Positions 1 to 5,155 of a DNA stretch of 6,053 nucleotides are shown in pieces. The DNA comes from Rhodospirillales bacterium. Its GTDB lineage: Bacteria > Pseudomonadota > Alphaproteobacteria > Acetobacterales > Acetobacteraceae. The notes under the pieces were generated by a model. It saw nothing but the letters and a program-made list of their open reading frames with translations. It ran no database searches and was not told the origin of the DNA. The position numbers and the translations under genes were made by a program. Each line of letters opens with the position of its first letter. Position 1 is the first letter of the stretch. The stretch is taken from contig JAGWZS010000115.1 of NCBI GenBank assembly GCA_018971905.1, forward strand, positions 1-6,053, given 5' to 3'.

Positions 1-780
1 ACGGAACAAGGCCGTGGCCAGCGCGTTGCGCGCTTCCTGGCTGGGGCCGGATTCCATCCAGCTACGAAACCCCTGCCCCTTCAGCCAGCTCATCGTCAGC
101 ATCCGGGTGGTGGTGTAGCCCTCCACCGGCTCCGGCACGTTAATATCCGGCACATCGGCCAGCATCTGCCGGTAGAGCCGCATCTGCGCCGCCTCGCGCT
201 GGTAATCCAATTCCTCGCGGAAACGCTCGCTCAGCTCAACATAGATGTCGTCCTGGATAATCGCGTTATCCATGCGCTTATAAACCGCCATGGCCAGCTT
301 CACCTGGCGCAAATCCGCCTCGATCACACTCGGCATGTCCGGATATTGCAGCTTCACCGCCACATCCTGCCCATCCGGCAGCACGGCGCGGTGCACTTGC
401 CCCAGACTAGCGGCGGCCACCGCCTCGCGGGAGAAGCTCTTGAATTTGCTCTCCCAATCCGGCCCCAGCTCGCCACTCATGCGCCTGCGCACGAAGGGCC
501 AGCCCATCGGCGGCGCGTTGGACTGCAATTCCGCCAGTTGCTTGGCGTATTCCGGCGGCAGCGCGTCCGGCACGGTGGAGAGAAACTGCGCCACCTTCAT
601 CATCGGCCCCTTCAGGCCGCCGAGCAGGGATTTCAGATCCTCCGCATGGCGCGCCTGATCGGTCTTGATTCCGAACACCCGTTCCCCGGCAATGCGCGCG
701 GCAATTCCGCCAACAGCGCCCGAGGTGCGGGCCATGCGCCGCATTTCGCCTAACAAACTCCCGCCGTCGCGTTCGCTCAT
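1..780 (-). CDS. ABC1/AarF/UbiB family atypical kinase (partial, C-terminus off left edge)
   Basis: The first 260 residues of an ABC1/ADCK/UbiB protein-kinase-like ATPase are present and no stop is reached before base 1. Members of this family support ubiquinone biosynthesis and isoprenoid-lipid homeostasis; UbiB and COQ8 are the best-known examples. Visible family marks are a K-x-x-Q motif (K62 to Q65, in the context KVAQ, where the classic form is KxGQ), the Ala-rich loop AAAS at 122-125 that replaces the Gly-rich loop of ordinary kinases, the ATP-binding Lys in AVK (K143), and an ExD motif (E190, D192). The catalytic and metal-binding lobe lies outside the window; relatives are roughly 440-450 residues, so about 40% is missing. 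No membrane segment is seen in this part. The ATG overlaps the stop of the upstream pepF gene by four bases (ATGA) and has no clear Shine-Dalgarno, which suggests translational coupling. Family assignment is firm. The exact substrate is unknown, and calling it ubiB itself would be unjustified. Confidence 0.9.
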   Translation of the reverse strand, partial: MSERDGGSLLGEMRRMARTSGAVGGIAARIAGERVFGIKTDQARHAEDLKSLLGGLKGPMMKVAQFLSTVPDALPPEYAKQLAELQSNAPPMGWPFVRRRMSGELGPDWESKFKSFSREAVAAASLGQVHRAVLPDGQDVAVKLQYPDMPSVIEADLRQVKLAMAVYKRMDNAIIQDDIYVELSERFREELDYQREAAQMRLYRQMLADVPDINVPEPVEGYTTTRMLTMSWLKGQGFRSWMESGPSQEARNALATALFR

Positions 781-2579
781 GCTTTTTCAAGCTCGTCGAT
801 AAAGCCCGAGATCACATCCAGCCCCTTGTTCCAGAAGGCTGGGTCGGAGGCATCCAACCCGAAGGGCGCCAGCAGCGCCTTGTGCCGCTTGGCTCCACCA
901 GCGGCCAGCATCTCCCGGTATTTGGCCGCGAAGCCCGCCTTGTCCGGGCTTTCCTGATAGACGGCGTAAAGCGCGTTCACCAGGCAATCCCCGAAGGCAT
1001 AGGCGTAAACATAAAAGGGCGAGTGGAAGAAATGCGAGATATAGGCCCAGAAGCTCCGGTAATCCTCTGTGAAGTTAAAGGCCGGGCCGAGGCTCCTGGT
1101 CTGCACATCCAGCCAGATCTCGGAAATCCGCTCGGGCAGAATCTCGCCCTCGGCACGCTCGGTATGGAACGTCACCTCGAACTCATGGAAGGCGATCTGC
1201 CGCACCACCGTGTTCAGCATATCCTCCACCTTCTGCGCCAGCATGATCCGGCGGCGCGCCGGATCGGTCTCAGCATCCAGCAGGGAGCGGAAGGTGAGCA
1301 TCTCTCCAAACACGCTGGCGGTCTCGGCCAGGGTCAGCGGCGTGCTGGCCAGCAGATAGCCCTGCTTCGCCGCCAGGCTTTGATGCGCGCCGTGGCCCAG
1401 CTCATGCGCCAGAGTCATCACATCGCGCGTCTTGCCGTGGAAATTCATCAGCACGTAAGGATGCGCCGAGGGCACGGTGGAATGCGAGAACGCGCCGCCC
1501 GCCTTGCCGGGGCGCAGGGCCGCGTCGATCCAGTTCTTGTCAAAGAACGGCTTGATGGTCTCCGCCAATTCCGGGCTGAAGCCGCCATAGGCGTTCAGCA
1601 CAATGTCCCGCGCCTGCGGCCAGGAGATGTGCTTATCGTCATCGGTGGGCAGGGGCGCGTTGCGGTCCCAATGCTCCAGCTTTGGAAGCCCCAGCCATTT
1701 GGCCTTCAGCGCGTAATAGCGGTGCGAGAGGCGGCCATAGGAGGATTTCACCGCCTCCACCAGCGCGTTCACCACCTCATCCTCCACCATGTTCGCCCGG
1801 TTACGGAACGACCAAGGATGCGGATAAGCGTGCCACTCATCCTCAATCGCCTTGTCCTTGGCGATGGTGTTCAGCACCAGGGCGAATAATTTCTCGTTCT
1901 GCTTCATCGCCTTGGCTACGGCCTTGGCGGCGGCCTCGCGCTTGGCGCGGTCAGAATCCGAGAGCTTGTTCAGCGCGGCGGAAAGGGTCAGTTCCTCGCC
2001 ATCCACCTCCAGCCGCAGCCCGGCGATGGTCTCATCAAACAGGCGCACCCAGGCGGAATGGCCGGTCACGTCCTTTTCCATAAACAACTGCTCGACCACA
2101 TCTTCACGCTGATGCGGCAGAAACACCCGCAAATCCCGCAGCCAGGGCGCGTAATGCGCCAATGCCGGGCCTTGCAGGTTTTCCTCAGGCAGGCGGTTCA
2201 GCTCCAGCGTGAAGAACAGCGTCTTGGTGCCCAGGGCGGTCACGCGCTCAGACATGGTCTGGTAGAACTGCCCATGCGCGGGCACCGAGGAATCCGCCGA
2301 GAACAGCAGCACCGCGTAGGACATGATGCGGCCGGGAATTTCCTGCAGCGCCTCATATTCACCAATGGCCTGCGCCAGCTGCGCGCCGGAAAGCCCCGCC
2401 AGCTTACCCTGGTAAGCGGCGGCAAACCGCTCCGCCCCCTCCTGGACGGATTTCAGATCGGCTTCGATGCGCGGGTCCGTGGGCGCGGCGTAAAGGTCCG
2501 TGAGGTCCCAATTGGGAAGAGACGCCGTATGTCCGGTGGAAACCCCATCCGGGTGCCGGGCCAAATTCGTGGTCTGCAT
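777..2579 (-). CDS. pepF: M3 family oligoendopeptidase F-type metallopeptidase
   Basis: A 600-residue zinc oligopeptidase of family M3, PepF/M3B clade, expected to act in the cytoplasm on short peptides released by other proteases or taken up from outside. The zinc site is visible: HELGH at 392-396 (His ligands H392 and H396, catalytic E393), followed by E419 within LAETAS as the third ligand. A C-terminal His/Tyr-rich segment around 519-527 (HSPFYVYAY) matches the substrate-binding region of the family. The N-terminal third is the helical oligopeptidase-F domain, and total length is normal. The open frame extends five codons upstream to a TTG at 2594, but the ATG at 2579 is preceded by GGAG with a 5-base gap, so this start was chosen. 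The gene lies 70 bases downstream of gapR, has a candidate promoter and inverted repeat just upstream, and overlaps the ABC1 kinase start by four bases. No signal peptide is seen. The family call is very secure; the natural substrate is unknown. Confidence 0.95.
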   Translation of the reverse strand: MQTTNLARHPDGVSTGHTASLPNWDLTDLYAAPTDPRIEADLKSVQEGAERFAAAYQGKLAGLSGAQLAQAIGEYEALQEIPGRIMSYAVLLFSADSSVPAHGQFYQTMSERVTALGTKTLFFTLELNRLPEENLQGPALAHYAPWLRDLRVFLPHQREDVVEQLFMEKDVTGHSAWVRLFDETIAGLRLEVDGEELTLSAALNKLSDSDRAKREAAAKAVAKAMKQNEKLFALVLNTIAKDKAIEDEWHAYPHPWSFRNRANMVEDEVVNALVEAVKSSYGRLSHRYYALKAKWLGLPKLEHWDRNAPLPTDDDKHISWPQARDIVLNAYGGFSPELAETIKPFFDKNWIDAALRPGKAGGAFSHSTVPSAHPYVLMNFHGKTRDVMTLAHELGHGAHQSLAAKQGYLLASTPLTLAETASVFGEMLTFRSLLDAETDPARRRIMLAQKVEDMLNTVVRQIAFHEFEVTFHTERAEGEILPERISEIWLDVQTRSLGPAFNFTEDYRSFWAYISHFFHSPFYVYAYAFGDCLVNALYAVYQESPDKAGFAAKYREMLAAGGAKRHKALLAPFGLDASDPAFWNKGLDVISGFIDELEKA

Positions 2580-2603
2580 CGCCGCTCCGTTCAAAACATT
2601 CTG

Positions 2604-2626
2604 GCCACAGATTTAGGCACTGTGGC
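2604..2626. repeat. 7-bp perfect inverted repeat overlapping the pepF promoter
   Basis: GCCACAG (2604-2610) and CTGTGGC (2620-2626) form a perfect 7-bp dyad with a 9-base centre. The dyad covers the candidate pepF -10 element, so it could be an operator. It could also fold as a weak hairpin in read-through RNA from gapR. There is no convincing U-tract after it, so a terminator is less likely. A 7-bp dyad can arise by chance. Confidence 0.35.
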
Positions 2627-2637
2627 GCAGAGGTCAA
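2610..2637 (-). promoter_or_regulatory. candidate housekeeping promoter of pepF
   Basis: On the minus strand TTGACC (2637-2632) is followed after a short spacer by CCTAAATC (2617-2610). Counted as TTGACCT, 13 nt, CCTAAATC, this fits the Caulobacter-type consensus TTGACGS, 10-14 nt, GCTANAWC at 7 of 8 positions in the -10 element and 5 of 7 in the -35. It would start transcription near 2603, giving a leader of about 25 nt to the ATG at 2579. The match is seen in the sequence; promoter use is inferred. Confidence 0.5.
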
Positions 2638-2649
2638 ACGGTCCGGCGC

Positions 2650-2907
2650 TTACATGCCAATGGCGCGGCGATACACGTCCAGCAGCGTCTCCTGCTCCTC
2701 CACCTCCGCGGGCTCCTGCTTGCGAATACGGATGAGCTGGCGGATCACCTTCACATCGAATCCGGCGGATTTCGCTTCGGAGTAGATGTCTTTAATATCA
2801 TTGGCGAGCGCCTTGCGCTCCTCTTCCAGGCGCTCGATGCGCTCGATCACGCTGCGCAGCCGTTCGCCGGCGATATTGGTCGGCTTTTCTTCGGTGGATA
2901 CGGACAT
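2650..2907 (-). CDS. gapR: GapR family nucleoid-associated protein (DUF2312)
   Basis: An 85-residue, highly charged helical protein of the DUF2312/GapR family. In Caulobacter GapR is an essential nucleoid-associated protein that clamps around overtwisted DNA, often AT-rich, ahead of replication forks and RNA polymerase and assists topoisomerases. The match rests on the long first helix, with ERIERLEEERKAL at 22-34, the block DIKDIYSEAKSAGFDVK at 37-53, and the basic helix VIRQLIRIRKQ at 54-64, followed by an acidic tail helix ending in LLDVYRRAIGM. Length is close to Caulobacter GapR. A longer frame begins at a TTG (2958), and there is also an ATG at 2913, but GGAG lies directly against the 2913 ATG and 6 bases before the ATG at 2907, so the latter was chosen. 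It is 60 bases downstream of the DUF1244 gene and co-directional with it. A TTGACC-based promoter candidate of its own lies in that gap. Family membership is secure; function is taken from the Caulobacter orthologue. Confidence 0.92.
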   Translation of the reverse strand: MSVSTEEKPTNIAGERLRSVIERIERLEEERKALANDIKDIYSEAKSAGFDVKVIRQLIRIRKQEPAEVEEQETLLDVYRRAIGM

Positions 2908-2927
2908 ACTCATCTCCAATGCGGGCG

Positions 2928-2958
2928 CGGGGATAGTGCCGCCCGGCGCGCGGGTCAA
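2928..2958 (-). promoter_or_regulatory. candidate promoter of gapR
   Basis: On the minus strand TTGACCC (2958-2952) matches the alphaproteobacterial -35 consensus TTGACGS at 6 of 7 positions. After 14 nt it is followed by ACTATCCC (2937-2930), a poorer -10 (5 of 8, counting the free position). Transcription would start near 2923, leaving a leader of about 15 nt before the ATG at 2907. Separate expression would suit an abundant nucleoid protein. The -35 is good but the -10 is weak, so this is tentative. Confidence 0.35.
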
Positions 2959-2967
2959 TGCGCGGCT

Positions 2968-3297
2968 TCAGTGGCCTGTTTTCGCCTCTTGCATCTTCGC
3001 CAGCTGCTCCGGCGTGGCTGGCGGCTGATATTTCGCCTGCCAGTCTTTGTAGGGCATACCGTAGATGATTTCCCGCGCTTCAGGGTCGCTCAACGCCAGC
3101 CCCTGCGCCGCCGCCGCTTCCCGGTACCAGCGCGAGAGGCAATTGCGGCAAAAGCCCGCCAGATTCATCAAATCGATATTCTGCACGTCCGTCCGGGCGC
3201 GCAAATGCTCCACCAGCGCACGAAATGCGGCCGCTTCCAGTTTTTCCTTCACCGCTTCATCCACCCTGGGGTTGCTCAAGATCCTGCTCCCGCTCAT
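2968..3297 (-). CDS. DUF1244 domain protein, function unknown
   Basis: A small soluble protein (109 residues from this start) of the DUF1244 family, which is widespread in alphaproteobacteria and other Proteobacteria and has no established function. The diagnostic core is seen whole: LEAAAFRALVEHLRARTDVQ (20-39), the signature IDLMNLAGFCRNCLSRWY (41-58) with a CxxC pair (C50, C53), and YGMPYKDWQAKY (79-90). The cysteine pair could bind a metal or form a redox couple, but this is inference. The start is uncertain. GTG 3303 and ATG 3297 have no Shine-Dalgarno, whereas TTG 3279 has GGGAG with a 7-base gap and would give a 103-residue protein closer to what I recall of relatives. The ATG was taken as a conservative choice. 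The gene is divergent from pyk and leads the leftward block, with gapR 60 bases downstream. From memory this DUF1244-gapR pairing near pyk is common in the class, which suggests a housekeeping role. Confidence 0.88.
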   Translation of the reverse strand: MSGSRILSNPRVDEAVKEKLEAAAFRALVEHLRARTDVQNIDLMNLAGFCRNCLSRWYREAAAAQGLALSDPEAREIIYGMPYKDWQAKYQPPATPEQLAKMQEAKTGH

Positions 3298-3306
3298 AAT
3301 CACGCC

Positions 3307-3333
3307 GTGAAACTTCGGTCATCGCGCTATAAT
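3307..3333 (+). promoter_or_regulatory. candidate promoter of pyk
   Basis: GCTATAAT (3326-3333) contains a perfect TATAAT and matches the alphaproteobacterial -10 consensus GCTANAWC at 7 of 8 positions. The -35 is weak: GTGAAAC (3307-3313) with a 12-nt spacer. Transcription would begin near 3340, about 188 nt before the pyk ATG. The same AT-rich core reads TATTAT on the minus strand (3334-3329), where it could serve the divergent DUF1244 gene, although no good -35 was found in that direction. Confidence 0.5.
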
Positions 3334-3339
3334 AACGTC

Positions 3340-3527
3340 CACACGGCCAATCAGGCACCCATTCAGGGGCGTCTGGCTTGGTCTGTTGTGTGTTTGCCAG
3401 CCTGCCGCAAGCGGCGGCCGCGCGCAATATCGCGTTCAACACCGGCAGGGATGCCAGGTGCCACAGCCTTCCCACCGCGCCGGCCGCCCTTGGGCAGCCT
3501 GCCTTCTTTTCCCGTCTGAGGATACAA
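3340..3527 (+). other. long pyk 5' leader
   Basis: About 188 bases lie between the predicted start of transcription and the pyk ATG. The segment is GC-rich, with small complementary stretches such as GCCGC-AA-GCGGC near 3410-3420 but no strong extended hairpin, riboswitch-like core or terminator that I could recognise. It holds a 22-codon open frame from ATG 3451 to TGA 3519 whose stop overlaps the pyk Shine-Dalgarno; see the findings. No gene is supported here. Confidence 0.35.
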
Positions 3528-4949
3528 ATGGATATATTGCGCCGCCACCGCCGCACCAAGATCATCGCGACTCTTGGCCCCGCCAGTTCGAGCCCGGAGA
3601 TGATCCTGCAACTTTTCCATGCCGGGGTGGATATGTTCCGGCTAAACTTCTCCCACGGCAGCCACGAGGACCACGCCGCGCGCATCCAGATGGTTCGCGC
3701 CGCCGAGAAGCAAACCGGCCGGCCGATCGGCATTCTGGCGGACGTGCAGGGGCCAAAGCTGCGCGTAGGCACATTTCAGGCTGGCCGCGTGCAGCTACAA
3801 ACCGGGCAACAATTCACGCTGGACCTGAACCGCGCCCCGGGCGATGCCAGCCGCGTCTGCCTGCCGCACCCCGAGATTATCGCCGCGGCGCAAATCGGCT
3901 CCACCCTGCTGCTGGATGACGGCAAGCTGCGGCTGCGCGTGTTGCGCGTGCACGACGACAAATTGCTCACCGAAGTCATCGTCGGCGGCGTGCTCTCCGA
4001 GCGTAAGGGCGTGAACGTGCCGGATGTGATCCTGCCCATTCCGGTGCTGACCGAAAAAGACCGCGCGGACCTGGATTTCGTGCTGCCGCTGGGCATCGAC
4101 TATATCGGCCTTTCCTTCGTGCAGCAGGCGAAAGACGTGCTGGAGGCGAAGGAGATCGCCGCCGGCCGCGCCCTGACCATGGTGAAGCTGGAAAAACCGC
4201 AGGGCATGGACAACCTTGAAGAGATCATGGACGTGACCGATTCGGTGATGGTCGCCCGCGGGGATCTCGGCGTGGAACTGCCGCCCGAGGAAATCCCCGT
4301 GGCGCAGAAGCGCATCATCCGCGCCGCCCAGCAGCGCGGCAAGCCGGTGATTGTGGCCACTCAGATGCTGGAGAGCATGATCTCCTCGCCCGCCCCCACC
4401 CGCGCTGAGGCATCAGACGTTGCCACCGCCGTGTTCGACGGCGCCGACGTGGTGATGCTCTCCGCCGAGAGCGCCGCCGGGCAATACCCGTGCGAGGCCG
4501 TAAACATGATGGACCGCATCATCACCCGCGTGGAGCGCGACGAAGACTGGCGCACCGAGCTGGACGCCAAACGCCCGCAACCGGAAAAAACCTCGCCGGA
4601 TGCTATCGCGGCGGCCGCCGTGCAGGTGGCCCACACCATCAACGCCAAGGCCATCGTGGCGCTCACCGAGTCGGGTGCTACCGCCTTGCGTGTGGCGCGT
4701 GAAAAGCCCGATTGCCATGTAATCGGACTGACGACGAACCAAAGCGTGGCACGGCGCCTTTCCATCGTCTGGGGCGTGCACGCCGTTATCACCGAGGCTG
4801 CACACACCATGACAGAAGCCGTTGAAAACGCGATGAAAATTGCCACACTGGAAGGTTTTGCCCAAAAGGGCGAAGAAATTGTGGTGGTGGCCGGCGTGCC
4901 GTTTGGCCAGGCTGGCACAACCAACGCTCTGCGCGTGGCACGGCTTTAA
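3528..4949 (+). CDS. pyk: pyruvate kinase
   Basis: Pyruvate kinase (EC 2.7.1.40), 473 residues, catalyses phosphoenolpyruvate + ADP to pyruvate + ATP, the last step of glycolysis and the Entner-Doudoroff lower branch. All core motifs are present: TKIIATLGPAS (10-20), FRLNFSHG with R38, N40 and S42 (37-44), the catalytic lysine K220 in MVKLEKPQ, metal ligands E222 and D246 (VARGDLG), then ATQMLESM, PTRAEASDVA and VMLSAESAAGQYP. The C-terminal effector domain has the phosphate-loop motif TESGAT (380-385) and ends in GQAGTTNALRVARL. Lys77 in QGPKLRV occupies the position that is Glu in potassium-dependent enzymes, which predicts a potassium-independent enzyme. The open frame extends 50 codons upstream, but those residues resemble no pyruvate kinase N-terminus. 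ATG 3528 has GAGGA with a 5-base gap and gives the normal family length. The gene is divergent from the DUF1244-gapR block and is followed by a perfect hairpin. The enzyme call is certain; the allosteric effector cannot be read from the sequence. Confidence 0.98.
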   Translation: MDILRRHRRTKIIATLGPASSSPEMILQLFHAGVDMFRLNFSHGSHEDHAARIQMVRAAEKQTGRPIGILADVQGPKLRVGTFQAGRVQLQTGQQFTLDLNRAPGDASRVCLPHPEIIAAAQIGSTLLLDDGKLRLRVLRVHDDKLLTEVIVGGVLSERKGVNVPDVILPIPVLTEKDRADLDFVLPLGIDYIGLSFVQQAKDVLEAKEIAAGRALTMVKLEKPQGMDNLEEIMDVTDSVMVARGDLGVELPPEEIPVAQKRIIRAAQQRGKPVIVATQMLESMISSPAPTRAEASDVATAVFDGADVVMLSAESAAGQYPCEAVNMMDRIITRVERDEDWRTELDAKRPQPEKTSPDAIAAAAVQVAHTINAKAIVALTESGATALRVAREKPDCHVIGLTTNQSVARRLSIVWGVHAVITEAAHTMTEAVENAMKIATLEGFAQKGEEIVVVAGVPFGQAGTTNALRVARL

Positions 4950-4959
4950 CGCCCGTGAC

Positions 4960-4991
4960 TTCAGGCCAGACCACCCATGGTCTGGCCTGAA
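4960..4991 (+). terminator. perfect 14-bp hairpin downstream of pyk (possible terminator or RNA 3' stabiliser)
   Basis: The arm at 4960-4973 is the exact reverse complement of 4978-4991, with a 4-base loop CCCA. It begins 10 bases after the pyk stop. This is a very stable stem for an intergenic site. No T-run follows (the next bases are ACCTACG), so it is not a standard intrinsic terminator. It may pause polymerase, protect the pyk mRNA 3' end from exonucleases, or work in both directions. The structure is seen directly; the role is inferred from its position. Confidence 0.65.
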
Positions 4992-5003
4992 ACCTACGTC
5001 ACC

Positions 5004-5039
5004 CATTTGATGAACGCAATTTAACGCCACCATCAAATG
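5004..5039. promoter_or_regulatory. 9-bp perfect inverted repeat, candidate operator
   Basis: CATTTGATG (5004-5012) and CATCAAATG (5031-5039) are exact reverse complements separated by 18 bases, with centres 27 bp apart. The left arm lies just upstream of the candidate -35 of the lipoprotein gene, and the right arm sits in the spacer between -35 and -10. That geometry fits a dimeric repressor or activator site. An RNA stem with an 18-base loop is the alternative. No regulator gene that could recognise it is in the window. Confidence 0.45.
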
Positions 5040-5048
5040 CTGTATTAT
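5021..5048 (+). promoter_or_regulatory. candidate promoter of the lipoprotein gene
   Basis: TTAACGC (5021-5027) matches TTGACGS at 6 of 7 positions and is followed after 11 nt by GCTGTATT (5039-5046), which matches GCTANAWC at 6 of 8. In the classical reading it is TTAACG, 16 nt, TATTAT. Transcription would start near 5055, about 100 nt before the chosen start codon. It lies just past the pyk hairpin, so the gene probably has its own transcript. Confidence 0.5.
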
Positions 5049-5155
5049 GAAAGCGTTGAAGCTTTTCCCTGCAATCTTTTCAGCCTTGGCCGCGATGGTA
5101 TTTGGCTGTATTGGGGAACTGCGGTTAAGGCTTCGACAGGTTGAGGATTTCCACA

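Noticed and set aside
882..1889. 335-codon open frame on the plus strand opposite pepF
   Set aside because: It is entirely antisense to a well-conserved M3 peptidase, its His/Arg/Gln-rich composition is typical of a shadow frame in GC-rich DNA, and it contains no recognisable domain.
2058..2735. 225-codon plus-strand frame across the pepF 5' end and gapR 3' end
   Set aside because: It is antisense to two recognised genes, its composition is that of a shadow frame, and no motif was seen.
2971..3519. 182-codon plus-strand frame across DUF1244 and the pyk leader
   Set aside because: Its first half is antisense to the conserved DUF1244 core. Only its last 22 codons, in the pyk leader, were kept as a speculative short frame.
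3378..3527. 50-codon N-terminal extension of pyk
   Set aside because: The extension does not resemble a pyruvate kinase N-terminus. ATG 3528 has an ideal Shine-Dalgarno and gives the usual family length.
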